The translations under genes were made by a program, and so were the position numbers. DNA of 64,000 bases from HGM12998 sp900756495. Its GTDB lineage: Bacteria; Bacillota; Clostridia; Oscillospirales; Oscillospiraceae. The stretch covers positions 124,001-188,000 of the forward strand of contig CAUEFI010000001.1 in NCBI GenBank assembly GCA_958477305.1, given 5' to 3'. The notes under the pieces are model-generated. The model was given only the letters and a program-made list of their open reading frames with translations, had not been told where the DNA came from and did not search any database. How positions within the stretch are numbered: position 1 is the first letter of the stretch; the number at the start of each line of letters is the position of its first letter. Shown here piece after piece: positions 34,128 to 42,162 of the stretch.

Positions 34128-36302
34128 TTACGCGTGAACGGCGTCCACAGCGCGCAGGCGTTCGCCCTCGCCCTGGTAGCCCTTACGGAACAGCATATAG
34201 ATGAGACCAATCAGGGCCACAAAGCCAACCACCGTGCCGACACCGAAGGGCACGTCGCCGGTGAAGAGGCCGCCCACCTGATAAATAATCAGAGAAATGA
34301 TATAGGCAAAGCCGCACATATACCCGATGGCCGCCCAGGTCCACTTGGCATTGTTCATTTCGCGCTTGATGGCGCCCATGGCGGCAAAGCAGGGGGCGCA
34401 CAGCAGATTAAATACCATGAAGCTGTACGCGGCAATGGCGCTGGTGAAGCCGCCCAGGGCCGGATCGCGGAGCATGCTCCAGATTTCGTCGCCCGCCTCG
34501 CTGAGCTCACCGGCATAATTGAAGAGGACGCCGAAGGTGGAGACAACCTCTTCTTTCGCGATAAGACCCGTAAAGACAGCCACAGCCGGCTTCCAGGTAC
34601 CAAAGCCAAGAGGCGCGAAGATAAAGGCAATGGCGTTGCCGATGGCGGCCAGAAGGGAGTGATTGTTATCCTCCACCATACCGAAGACTCCGTCCACAAA
34701 CCCGAAGCCCTGGAGGAACCAGAGTGCAATGGAGGAGATCAGGATGACCGTGCCAGCCCGCTTGATAAAGGACCAGCCCCGTTCCCAAGTCCCCCGGAGC
34801 ACATTGCCGGGGTTGGGAATGTGATAAGCGGGAAGCTCCATCACAAAGGGTGCAGGCTCGCCGGCAAAGGCTTTGAGCTTCTTCAGCATAATGCCGGAAA
34901 TCACTACTGCGGCCACACCGACGAAATAGGCCGACACCGCCACCATGCCGCTTCCGCCGAACAGGGCGCCGGCAATCAGGCCCACAATCGGCATCTTGGC
35001 GCCGCAGGGGATAAAGCAGGTTGTCATAATCGTCATCTTCCGGTCGCGGTCCTGCTCAATGGTGCGGGAAGCCATAACGCCCGGCACACCGCAGCCGGTG
35101 CCAATCAGCATGGGGATAAAGCTCTTGCCGCTGAGACCAAAGCGGCGGAAGATCCGGTCCATAATGAAGGCGATGCGGGCCATATATCCGATGTCCTCCA
35201 GGATGCACAGCATCAGGAAGAGCACCAGCATCTGCGGCACAAAGCCAAGCACAGCGCCTACGCCGCCGACAATGCCGTCCACAATCAGGCCGGTCAGCAC
35301 CTCATTGACGCCCGCCGACTCCAGCAGGCCTCCAATGCCGCCCTGCAGCCACTCGGCTGCAAACACATCGTTGGTCCAGTCGGTAAGGAAGGTACCGAAG
35401 GGCCCCATGGATACCCAGTATACCAGCCACATCACGCCCACAAAAATCGGCAGGGCCAGCCAGCGGTTGGTAACAATCCGGTCCACCTTGTCGGAAACCG
35501 AGAGGCCGGCACGGCTCTTTTTCACACAGTGGCCGACCAGCTTGGATATGTAAGCGTACCGCTCATTGGTGATAATGGACTCGGCATCGTCGTCCTCCTC
35601 GGCCTCGCAGGACTTGATGATATCCTCCAGCTTGGCCTGGACTCCGCGGTCCATCGTAAACCGCTCCGCCACCTTTTCATCCCGCTCAAAGAGCTTGATG
35701 GCATACCAGCGGCTGTTTTCCGCAGGTACAGCGCCCTCCGTCAGGGACTCAATACTGTCCAGCGCCTGCTCAATCCTGTCGCTGAAGGTATGTTGAGGAA
35801 CGGTAGCTTTACCGCTCTTGACCACCTCGATTGCCTTTTCCGCAGCGGCAATGCAGCCCTCCCCCTTCACAGCGGAGGTCTCCACCACCTGGCAACCCAG
35901 CGCTGCGGACAGCTTGGCCGTGTCAATCCTGTCGCCGCGCCTGCGGACCACGTCGATCATGTTCAGGGCAATCACCACAGGGATCCCCAGCTCTACCAAC
36001 TGGGTGGTCAGGTACAGGTTTCGCTCGATGTTGGATCCATCCACCAAGTTCAAAATGACGTCGGGCCGCTCCTGAAGCAGATAATTCCGGGCCACCACTT
36101 CTTCCAGAGTGTAGGGTGACAGGGAATAGATACCGGGCAGGTCGGTAATAATGACATCCTTATGTCCCTTCAGGCGTCCCTCCTTCTTCTCCACGGTCAC
36201 GCCCGGCCAGTTACCCACAAATTGGTTGGCGCCGGTCAGAGCGTTAAACATGGTAGTCTTGCCGCAGTTAGGGTTGCCGGCAAGCGCAATTTTAATTGAC
36301 AT
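34128..36302 (-). CDS. feoB: Ferrous iron transporter FeoB
   Basis: Fe(II) uptake across the cytoplasmic membrane. The N-terminal G-protein domain has G1 GNPNCGKTT (9-17), G3 DLPGIYSL and G4 NMID. A helical spacer follows, then the membrane part with two Gate-type halves. The ATG at 36302 has GAGGAGG upstream and gives 724 residues; an upstream in-frame start lacks a ribosome site. It forms an operon with two feoA genes upstream and the Cys-rich gene downstream, behind a promoter with iron-regulator-type operators. Confidence 0.96.
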   Translation of the reverse strand: MSIKIALAGNPNCGKTTMFNALTGANQFVGNWPGVTVEKKEGRLKGHKDVIITDLPGIYSLSPYTLEEVVARNYLLQERPDVILNLVDGSNIERNLYLTTQLVELGIPVVIALNMIDVVRRRGDRIDTAKLSAALGCQVVETSAVKGEGCIAAAEKAIEVVKSGKATVPQHTFSDRIEQALDSIESLTEGAVPAENSRWYAIKLFERDEKVAERFTMDRGVQAKLEDIIKSCEAEEDDDAESIITNERYAYISKLVGHCVKKSRAGLSVSDKVDRIVTNRWLALPIFVGVMWLVYWVSMGPFGTFLTDWTNDVFAAEWLQGGIGGLLESAGVNEVLTGLIVDGIVGGVGAVLGFVPQMLVLFLMLCILEDIGYMARIAFIMDRIFRRFGLSGKSFIPMLIGTGCGVPGVMASRTIEQDRDRKMTIMTTCFIPCGAKMPIVGLIAGALFGGSGMVAVSAYFVGVAAVVISGIMLKKLKAFAGEPAPFVMELPAYHIPNPGNVLRGTWERGWSFIKRAGTVILISSIALWFLQGFGFVDGVFGMVEDNNHSLLAAIGNAIAFIFAPLGFGTWKPAVAVFTGLIAKEEVVSTFGVLFNYAGELSEAGDEIWSMLRDPALGGFTSAIAAYSFMVFNLLCAPCFAAMGAIKREMNNAKWTWAAIGYMCGFAYIISLIIYQVGGLFTGDVPFGVGTVVGFVALIGLIYMLFRKGYQGEGERLRAVDAVHA

Positions 36303-36398
36303 TTCTCTCTTCCTCCTCTGCGGGGATCCTCCCCGCTGACACATTCGGTCTTTGAAGGCCGTTTATTGTTAGTCGCTGCTAACAAAAGTGCAGTAAAA

Positions 36399-36620
36399 TT
36401 ACTGCACCAGGATCATCTCGGCATCCCCCTTACGGAGAGATAGCTCATATCCCCGCACGGTAACCTCAACAGGGTCGCCCAGGGGAGCCACCTTGCGGAC
36501 ATAGACCTGCGTCCCCTTGGTAATTCCCATGTCCATGATGCGGCGGCGCGTCGGCCCCTCTCCTGTCAGCTTGGCGACGATGACCGTCTCACCGCACTTG
36601 ATTTCCTTCAATGTTCTCAA
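36399..36620 (-). CDS. feoA: FeoA-domain protein (second copy)
   Basis: A 73-residue SH3-like FeoA protein that is thought to interact with FeoB in iron uptake. The pattern TRRRIMDMGITKGTQVYV followed by GDPVEVTVRGYELSLRK is typical. It is 96 bp from feoB, with a short AT-rich gap between them. Confidence 0.88.
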   Translation of the reverse strand: MRTLKEIKCGETVIVAKLTGEGPTRRRIMDMGITKGTQVYVRKVAPLGDPVEVTVRGYELSLRKGDAEMILVQ

Positions 36621-36642
36621 CGCTTTTCCCTCTTTTCCTCTC

Positions 36643-36858
36643 TCAAATCATGATACGGCTGGCCATGGATTTGCTCAGCGCCACCCGGGCATCCTTTACG
36701 TTGACAATGAGATTGCCTCCCAGCTCGCTGACCACTGTAACGCTGCCGCCCTCTACAAAACCCAGGCTGGCCAAAAAGCGGCGGACCTCGTCCTTTCCAG
36801 TGATCTTTTTTACGGTATTCACCGTACCCGACTGCGCCATTGTTAACGGCATACTCAT
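36643..36858 (-). CDS. feoA: FeoA-domain protein (first copy)
   Basis: A 71-residue SH3-like protein (FLASLGFVEGGSVTVV, then GNLIVNVKDARVALSK), the first gene of the feo operon. The two FeoA proteins differ strongly, so they are old paralogues and not a recent duplication. GGAGGAG precedes the ATG; a second ATG two codons in is also possible. Confidence 0.85.
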   Translation of the reverse strand: MSMPLTMAQSGTVNTVKKITGKDEVRRFLASLGFVEGGSVTVVSELGGNLIVNVKDARVALSKSMASRIMI

Positions 36859-36918
36859 GCACTCCTCCGCATCTTTCGCCTTCTGTCAGGCCACTTTTTC
36901 TTCTGTGCCCGGGCCAGG

Positions 36919-36938
36919 AGGTTAGCTCTTCCTAACCT
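36919..36938 (-). promoter_or_regulatory. Iron-regulator-type operator downstream of the feo promoter
   Basis: The palindrome AGGTTAG-N6-CTAACCT lies about 15 bases downstream of the predicted feo transcription start. A matching half site, CTAACCT (36964-36970), lies inside the promoter spacer. The motif resembles DtxR/IdeR boxes, and the regulator gene is divergent next door. Confidence 0.7.
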
Positions 36939-36951
36939 CTTTAACGACTGA

Positions 36952-36980
36952 AGTTTACCACGGCTAACCTATCTTGTCAA
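36952..36980 (-). promoter_or_regulatory. Promoter of the feo operon
   Basis: Minus-strand TTGACA (36975-36980), 17-base spacer that contains an AGGTTAG half site, and TAAACT (36952-36957). Confidence 0.8.
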
Positions 36981-37040
36981 TGGGAAACATGGAAAAAAAC
37001 ATTTGCCACTTCAAATTGGTCGGAATGCTAAGAATCGCCC

Positions 37041-37069
37041 TTGTTTCTCCAGCCGGTTTATGGTAAACT
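37041..37069 (+). promoter_or_regulatory. Promoter of the DtxR-family regulator
   Basis: TTGTTT (37041-37046), 17-base spacer, TAAACT (37064-37069), about 24 bases before the GTG start. No GTTAGC operator overlaps it. Confidence 0.6.
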
Positions 37070-37092
37070 ATAGAATAAAGTGAGGTGTTTCT

Positions 37093-37479
37093 GTGAAAAT
37101 TCAAGAGTCTGCAGAAAACTATCTGGAGTCCATCCTTATGCTCAAGGAGGAAAAGGGATTTGTGCGCTCCATCGATATTGCCCACCATATGGATTTCTCC
37201 AAGCCCAGCATCAGCCGCGCCATGGGGTTGCTGCGGGAAAATGGATACATTACCATGGATAAGGACGGGTTTATCAATCTGACGGAAGCCGGAATGGAGG
37301 TTGCGTCCCGTATCTATGAGCGGCACCGCCTGTTGACTCAGTGGCTCACTGCCCTTGGCGTCTCTCCTGAGACGGCCGCTGAAGACGCCTGCCGTATTGA
37401 GCACGACATCAGTGAAGAGACCTTTCTTCGTTTGAAGGATCATATCAACCTGAGGATTGTTCCGGGCGCTGATTCATAA
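37093..37479 (+). CDS. DtxR/MntR-family metal-dependent repressor
   Basis: A 128-residue regulator with an N-terminal winged helix (IDIAHHMDFSKPSISRAMGLL as recognition part) and a helical metal-binding/dimerisation domain with HRLL, Cys and His ligands (CRIEHDISEET). There is no C-terminal SH3-like domain, as in MntR and short DtxR forms. The start is GTG at 37093 behind GAGGTG. It lies between the feo operon and the DUF3793-flavodoxin operon, both with GTTAGC-type operators, so it is the likely Fe(II)-responsive repressor of both. Mn(II) cannot be excluded. Confidence 0.88.
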   Translation: MKIQESAENYLESILMLKEEKGFVRSIDIAHHMDFSKPSISRAMGLLRENGYITMDKDGFINLTEAGMEVASRIYERHRLLTQWLTALGVSPETAAEDACRIEHDISEETFLRLKDHINLRIVPGADS

Positions 37480-37507
37480 AAAAGATACATTTTTTCTGCT
37501 TTAGGGC

Positions 37508-37536
37508 TTGACAGTCGCCGAAGGATGTGGTAAGAT
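37508..37536 (+). promoter_or_regulatory. Promoter of the DUF3793-flavodoxin operon
   Basis: TTGACA (37508-37513), 17-base spacer, TAAGAT (37531-37536), followed at once by an operator. Confidence 0.85.
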
Positions 37537-37543
37537 GCATTCA

Positions 37544-37559
37544 GTTAGCCAAAGCTAAC
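37544..37559 (+). promoter_or_regulatory. Operator 1, GTTAGC-N4-GCTAAC
   Basis: A perfect 6+4+6 palindrome covering the predicted transcription start. It is related to the feo operator, so the same metal-responsive regulator likely binds both. Confidence 0.75.
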
Positions 37560-37597
37560 CACCAGGCGGACAATACCGCCTCTTCTTTCCCCCAGTG

Positions 37598-37613
37598 GTT
37601 AGCTTTTGCTAAC
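37598..37613 (+). promoter_or_regulatory. Operator 2, GTTAGC-N4-GCTAAC
   Basis: A second perfect copy of the palindrome, centred 54 bp (about five helical turns) after operator 1 and 28 bases before the DUF3793 start codon. Confidence 0.75.
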
Positions 37614-37640
37614 TACAATATAGAAACAGGAGCTGATCGC

Positions 37641-38204
37641 TTGCTTCATCCACTGGACAGAGCATTGGCGCTTCATTGCAGCCCCGCGCTGGCCGGCATC
37701 AAGGCCGGTAACCTGGTCTCGCTCAACCGTTCCGCTATTCCTGAATTGGATGGCAGGCTGGATGCGTACCGTCAGATATTGGCGCAATGTGGAATCGCTT
37801 TTGAGATTCTGTGTGACTGTGAACAGCGGGTGCTGCTGCTGGTGTACCGCCCTGCGCTGTTAGCCTGCAGTCTCGCCCGTCCCGAGGCGCGCCGTATTCT
37901 ATCCGAGGCAGGTTATCCTGACGGCGGCGTGGAGGAGCTTCTGACGCATTTGAAGCGCCGCTTGGCGGGGCGTCAGGAGTTCCCCCATGAAATCGGCCTT
38001 TTTTTGGATTATCCCCCCGCTGATGTGGAAGGCTTTTTGCGCTGGGGCGGCAGAGGCTGTAAGCTGTGCGGCCACTGGAAGGTCTACTCCGATGTGGAAG
38101 GCGCAAGCCGGCTCTTTCGCAAGTACGACCGCTGCCGGGAAATTTTATGCCGCCGGCTCTCACACGGTCTGACAATTCCTCAAGTACTGCTCGCTGCATC
38201 CTGA
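37641..38204 (+). CDS. DUF3793-family protein
   Basis: A 187-residue soluble protein of unknown function. It opens LLHPLDRALALHCSPALAGIK, a pattern I associate with DUF3793, and carries a Cys-rich end (GGRGCKLCGHWKVYSD) that could bind metal. I chose the TTG start at 37641 because AGGAG lies eight bases upstream and earlier in-frame codons overlap the promoter and operators. It is the first gene of an operon with flavodoxin and is probably induced on iron limitation. Confidence 0.75.
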   Translation: MLHPLDRALALHCSPALAGIKAGNLVSLNRSAIPELDGRLDAYRQILAQCGIAFEILCDCEQRVLLLVYRPALLACSLARPEARRILSEAGYPDGGVEELLTHLKRRLAGRQEFPHEIGLFLDYPPADVEGFLRWGGRGCKLCGHWKVYSDVEGASRLFRKYDRCREILCRRLSHGLTIPQVLLAAS

Positions 38205-38227
38205 CTTTTTTAAGGAGGTACATATTC

Positions 38228-38656
38228 ATGAAAACCTTGTCTGTCATTTACTGGTCCGGAACCGGCAATACCGCCGCTATGGCTGAAGCCGTAGCGGAAG
38301 GGGCTAAGTCGGCAGGCGCCGACGTAGCCCTCCTTGAGGTCTCGCAGGCGACTCCTGATGATGTAAAAAATGTCCAGGCCGTGGCGTTTGGATGTCCCGC
38401 TATGGGAGCTGAGGTGCTGGAGGAGGCTGAATTCGAGCCCTACTTCCAATCTGTGGAGCCTCTTCTCTCCGGCAAGGCTGTCGCGCTTTTCGGTTCCTAT
38501 GGATGGGGTGACGGCCAGTGGATGCGCGAGTGGTTCGAGCGCGCTGAAAACGACGGCGCCAACCTCTGCGGCTCGGAAGGCCTGATTCTCAACGAGGCGC
38601 CTGACGCCGACGGCCTGGAGGCCTGCCGTACTCTGGGACACGATTTGGTCTCCTGA
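38228..38656 (+). CDS. Flavodoxin
   Basis: A 142-residue FMN-binding electron carrier. The phosphate loop is WSGTGNTAAMAEA (residues 9-21) and the flavin-stacking loop GSYGWGDGQWM. AAGGAGG precedes the ATG. It lies behind the iron-type operators, which fits the classic replacement of ferredoxin by flavodoxin when iron is scarce. Confidence 0.95.
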   Translation: MKTLSVIYWSGTGNTAAMAEAVAEGAKSAGADVALLEVSQATPDDVKNVQAVAFGCPAMGAEVLEEAEFEPYFQSVEPLLSGKAVALFGSYGWGDGQWMREWFERAENDGANLCGSEGLILNEAPDADGLEACRTLGHDLVS

Positions 38657-38756
38657 TTTTCCTTGTTGGTTACAAGTGCGGACGACAACGCGGTACACTC
38701 TCCCGCCGCGGTCCGGACTTTGACCATAGATGATGTCTGCCCTTTGATTCACCTCC

Positions 38757-38796
38757 GCAAAAATCCCCGCAGGCGACGGCCTGCGGGGATTTTTGC
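38757..38796. terminator. Bidirectional terminator between flavodoxin and phzF
   Basis: A perfect 18-bp hairpin with A and T runs at its ends and a four-base loop. It serves the convergent flavodoxin (plus) and phzF (minus) units. Confidence 0.92.
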
Positions 38797-38812
38797 ATGT
38801 ACTCCACCGGGC

Positions 38813-39676
38813 TCACAGCAGCTGGCAGCGCAGCGCAATCACCGCGCCGCCGCCAATCTGAATTCTGATCCGCTCCCCGAGTACCGTCAGCCGGCTGCGG
38901 ATCAGCGAGGGTTTTCCCATCTCATCCCCCTGGAGAAAGCGGTTCTCCACTCCCGGCGCCAGCCGGCCCCGCCGGTAGAGATAGTAGGTCAGCGCCCCGT
39001 TGGCGGTACCTGTGGCGGACTCCTCATCAATGCCGTACAGGGGGGCAAAGTTCCGGCACCGCGCCGTATAATCGCCGTTCTCCGGACAGAAGAGATGGAA
39101 TCCCACCGCATCATAGCGCCGGGAGATGTCTGCTACCGCCGTCCGGTTCTGCCTGGCCCGCGAAAGGAGCTCCCTGTCCCGAACGGGCAGGAGAATATCG
39201 GCCAGCCCCGTACTCACCAGAGCCGGATCCAGCCCCTTTGCCCCGTGGGCCGGCGTCAGCCCGTAAGCCCCATACAGCTCCGCCTTCTCTTTCGATGAGA
39301 AGGGCCGCAGCTCCCTGGCCGGCGCCATATCCATCCATATGTCTTCCCGCTCCACCAGGATTTCCAGTTCTCCGGCCCGGGTACTCAGGCGGTACGTGCC
39401 CGGCCCTGTCCGCCCCCGCTCCCTCAGGACGGTGAAGGCTGCCACCGTTGCATGGCCGCACAGATCCACCTCCCCCGCCGGAGTAAAATAGCGGATGGAG
39501 TAGCGCCCGGGCGAACATACCTTCACAAAGGCGGTCTCCGAGTACCGGAGCTCCTCCGCCAGACTCCGCATAAATTCTGCTTCGGGAAATGGCTCCTGCG
39601 GCTCCAGGATCGCCACACCAGCCTGATTCCCACAGAATCTCCGGTTGGTAAAGGCGTCAACAATATAGATCTCCAT
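38813..39676 (-). CDS. PhzF-family isomerase
   Basis: A 287-residue protein with the two-lobed diaminopimelate-epimerase-like fold of the PhzF family. Typical blocks are DAFTNRRFCGNQAGV, RYSETAFV (with the catalytic Glu) and TPAGEVDLCGHATVA. Most family members outside phenazine clusters have no known substrate, and no phenazine gene is present. It follows recO by 15 bp as the last gene of the era/recO run. Confidence 0.9.
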   Translation of the reverse strand: MEIYIVDAFTNRRFCGNQAGVAILEPQEPFPEAEFMRSLAEELRYSETAFVKVCSPGRYSIRYFTPAGEVDLCGHATVAAFTVLRERGRTGPGTYRLSTRAGELEILVEREDIWMDMAPARELRPFSSKEKAELYGAYGLTPAHGAKGLDPALVSTGLADILLPVRDRELLSRARQNRTAVADISRRYDAVGFHLFCPENGDYTARCRNFAPLYGIDEESATGTANGALTYYLYRRGRLAPGVENRFLQGDEMGKPSLIRSRLTVLGERIRIQIGGGAVIALRCQLL

Positions 39677-39691
39677 ATCCCACCGCTCCTC

Positions 39692-40447
39692 TCAGCGCGT
39701 CAGGACAAGCTGTTTGTAGAAATCCAGCGTGCGGAACCCCCGCTCCATCTGCGTCAGAAAAAAGGCCTCGCAGGCATCCCCCATCTTCACCATGCCCGGC
39801 GCGTCAATGGCAAACGAAAAAAGCCTCTTGGGATCGCCGTATACCACATGGCGCATCGCCGAAAGGGCAGTCTGGTTCAGCGGCATGGAGATGCCCTCTC
39901 CCACACCGTCCCGGCAGTGTTCGCAGTGGAGAACTCCATCCGTAAGGCTGAGCCGGGGCTCCTTGGGATCCGGCTCTCCACATACAGCGCAGGCGTCCAG
40001 CATAGGTTCGTACCCCGCCACGCAGAGCAGCTTGAGCTCATAGGCAGCCTTGATGAGCGGCAGAGGCTTGTTCAGCTTGTCCAGGGCATATAGGGAATTC
40101 AATATCAGGGAGAGAAGACCGGGATCCCTTCTCCCCTCCAGTGCTACCGTCTCCACCGTCTCGGCAAAATAGGAGGCAAGGGCCAGCTTGTCCATATCGG
40201 ACCGCACGCCCCAGAACTGCTCCAGGGAGGATGCCTCGTTCATTGTATAGTAATCCCGGTACTCAAAGAGCGTCATCTCGGAATAGACCAGCAGCTGCGC
40301 CGCAGCCGCAAGCTGGCTCCCCTTCCGGCGGCATCCCCTGGCCTTTACCGTGCGCTTTCCCCCCTCGTCCGTGAGGACGGTGAGAATTTTGTCGCTCTCC
40401 TTATAGTTTACCTCCCGCAGGACTACGCCTCGGGCCACAAGATGCAT
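39692..40447 (-). CDS. recO: DNA repair protein RecO
   Basis: Recombination mediator that loads RecA with RecF/RecR. It has an N-terminal OB fold (residues 1-80, VARGVVLREVNYKESD), a helical domain, and a zinc-binding motif CAVC...CEHC (about 155-180). It has 251 residues. yqzL and era lie just upstream, the usual Firmicutes order. Confidence 0.94.
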   Translation of the reverse strand: MHLVARGVVLREVNYKESDKILTVLTDEGGKRTVKARGCRRKGSQLAAAAQLLVYSEMTLFEYRDYYTMNEASSLEQFWGVRSDMDKLALASYFAETVETVALEGRRDPGLLSLILNSLYALDKLNKPLPLIKAAYELKLLCVAGYEPMLDACAVCGEPDPKEPRLSLTDGVLHCEHCRDGVGEGISMPLNQTALSAMRHVVYGDPKRLFSFAIDAPGMVKMGDACEAFFLTQMERGFRTLDFYKQLVLTR

Positions 40448-40486
40448 AGGCTCACCCCATGTTATGTATGGCGCGCAATGCGCGCC

Positions 40487-40603
40487 TCAGGCGCTCCTCT
40501 CCCGGGCCGCCGCATGTTCCTCCCGCCGCAGCAGCGCCAGAAGGGCATAGACCTCGGGCAGTCCGGTGTCCCGGAACAGCCGCCATAGCGATTCCGAATC
40601 CAT
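40487..40603 (-). CDS. YqzL-like small protein
   Basis: A 38-residue peptide beginning MDSESLWRLFRDTG and continuing PEVYALLALLRREE. It sits exactly where Firmicutes carry yqzL, between era and recO, and has the same LW..F..TG..E.Y.L pattern. AAAGGGGGG lies six bases ahead of the ATG. Function unknown. Confidence 0.8.
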   Translation of the reverse strand: MDSESLWRLFRDTGLPEVYALLALLRREEHAAARERSA

Positions 40604-40703
40604 GTGCAGCCCCCCTTTGACATTAGGGTGGCCCGCACAAGGCCGTTTATGAGCGGTAAAATTTTATGCTTGACATCCTCCGCTGCGGTCCGTTTCTCCA
40701 AAA

Positions 40704-41597
40704 CTACTCATCCCGATAGCCGAAATTCTTGATCAGATTCACATTGTCCCGCCAGTTTTCCTTGACCTTTACCCAGGTCTGCAGAAAGACCTGGGTCCCC
40801 ATGAACCGCTCGATGTCCTGCCGGGCCAGTGCGCCGATCCTTTTGAGCATGGAGCCGCCCTTGCCGATGATGATGCCCTTATGGCTGGCCTTCTCGCAGT
40901 AGATGGTGGCATCCAGCTCAATCACCTCGTCATCCCGCTCGGAAAACTTGGTGATCTCCACGGCCGTACCATGAGGGATCTCTTTGTCCAGGCACAGGAG
41001 AAGCTTTTCCCGCACGATCTCCGCGCACACTTGGCGTTCAGGCTGATCCGTGATCATATCCTCCGGGAAGAGCCGGGGCCCCTGGGGCAGGAACTGCTCC
41101 AGTACGTCCAGCAGTTCCTCCACCCCCTCGCCGCTCTTGGCCGAGATGGGGAGGATAGCGGCAAAATCGTGCTGGGCGCCGTAGACCTGCATGACGGCCA
41201 GGAGCTCGTCCTTCCTGACCGTGTCAATCTTGTTGATGACCAGAACGGCGGGGACGTTCAGCTCCCTGATCCGGGCGATGAGTTCAGCCTCCGGCGCTCC
41301 GATATTGGGGATCGGCTCCACCAGCAGCAGCACCGCGTCCACATCCGCCACGCTCTCCCGCACCACCTTGACCATGTAGTCCCCCAGGCGGGTACGGGCC
41401 CTGTGGAGGCCCGGCGTGTCCATGAAGACAAACTGGCACGCCCCGCGGTTGAGCACCGCGCAGATGCGGTTGCGGGTGGTCTGGGGCTTGTTGGTTACGA
41501 TGGCTATCTTCTCGCCAATCAGGGCGTTGGTCAGGGTAGACTTTCCCACATTGGGCCTGCCTACAATTGATATCATGCCGGATTTTTTAATTTCCAT
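40704..41597 (-). CDS. era: GTPase Era
   Basis: Essential GTPase that assists 30S maturation by binding the 16S rRNA 3' end. It has G1 GRPNVGKST (12-20), G3 DTPG, G4 NKID, and a C-terminal KH RNA-binding domain (IIIGKGGSMLKRIG). 297 residues. GAGGATC precedes the ATG. The 73-bp gap to ybeY has no recognisable feature. Confidence 0.96.
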   Translation of the reverse strand: MEIKKSGMISIVGRPNVGKSTLTNALIGEKIAIVTNKPQTTRNRICAVLNRGACQFVFMDTPGLHRARTRLGDYMVKVVRESVADVDAVLLLVEPIPNIGAPEAELIARIRELNVPAVLVINKIDTVRKDELLAVMQVYGAQHDFAAILPISAKSGEGVEELLDVLEQFLPQGPRLFPEDMITDQPERQVCAEIVREKLLLCLDKEIPHGTAVEITKFSERDDEVIELDATIYCEKASHKGIIIGKGGSMLKRIGALARQDIERFMGTQVFLQTWVKVKENWRDNVNLIKNFGYRDE

Positions 41598-41670
41598 AGG
41601 TGATCCTCAACTTTCTTGAGCAGTTTTATGATGAGACGGCTTTCCCCCCCGCGGGGTTATATCCGCAGCG

Positions 41671-42162
41671 TCAGGCCCCTCCCCTTAAAATGCCCAGCTT
41701 GTCCAAAATGACCTCCTCCCTGGCCCGCATCTGTGCCTTCATCGGCCCCTCGTCCATGTGGTCGTAGCCCAGCAGGTGGAGCACCGAGTGAACGGCCAGA
41801 TAGGCGATCTCCCGCCTGCTCCCATGGCCAAACTCCTCTCCTTGCGCTTCCGCCCGCTCCACGGAGATAACCATGTCCCCCAGCGGTATGAGGCCGGTGC
41901 CGGGGTCGGCGTCCCTCTCTCCGGGATGCTCCCCCGGCTCCAGTTCAAACATCGGAAAGGAGAGCACGTCGGTAGGCGCATCCACCTGACGCATGTCCAG
42001 GTTGATCCGGCGGATTCCCCCGTCATCGGTGAGGAGCACATCCACTTCACAGGGGCTCTCCACCCCCTCGGCCTCCAGCGCCGCCGGAATTACCTGGCGG
42101 AGCAGCGCCTCGTATTCCTCCGTCCCCTCCAGCTCGGAGGCAAGAATGACGGTATGGCTCAT
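41671..42162 (-). CDS. ybeY: Endoribonuclease YbeY
   Basis: Metal-dependent RNase for 16S rRNA 3'-end maturation and ribosome quality control. The zinc motif HSVLHLLGYDH (three His) is intact. 163 residues. Its start overlaps the phoH stop (ATGA). The pgpH (yqfF) and dgkA genes often found here are absent. Confidence 0.94.
   Translation of the reverse strand: MSHTVILASELEGTEEYEALLRQVIPAALEAEGVESPCEVDVLLTDDGGIRRINLDMRQVDAPTDVLSFPMFELEPGEHPGERDADPGTGLIPLGDMVISVERAEAQGEEFGHGSRREIAYLAVHSVLHLLGYDHMDEGPMKAQMRAREEVILDKLGILRGGA

Noticed and set aside
34134..36119. A 661-codon open frame on the plus strand
   Set aside because: Antisense shadow of feoB, with His/Gly/Gln-rich low-complexity translation and no ribosome site.
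40462..40701. A 79-codon minus-strand frame between era and recO
   Set aside because: It overlaps the better supported 38-codon YqzL-like gene in another frame and has no family resemblance.
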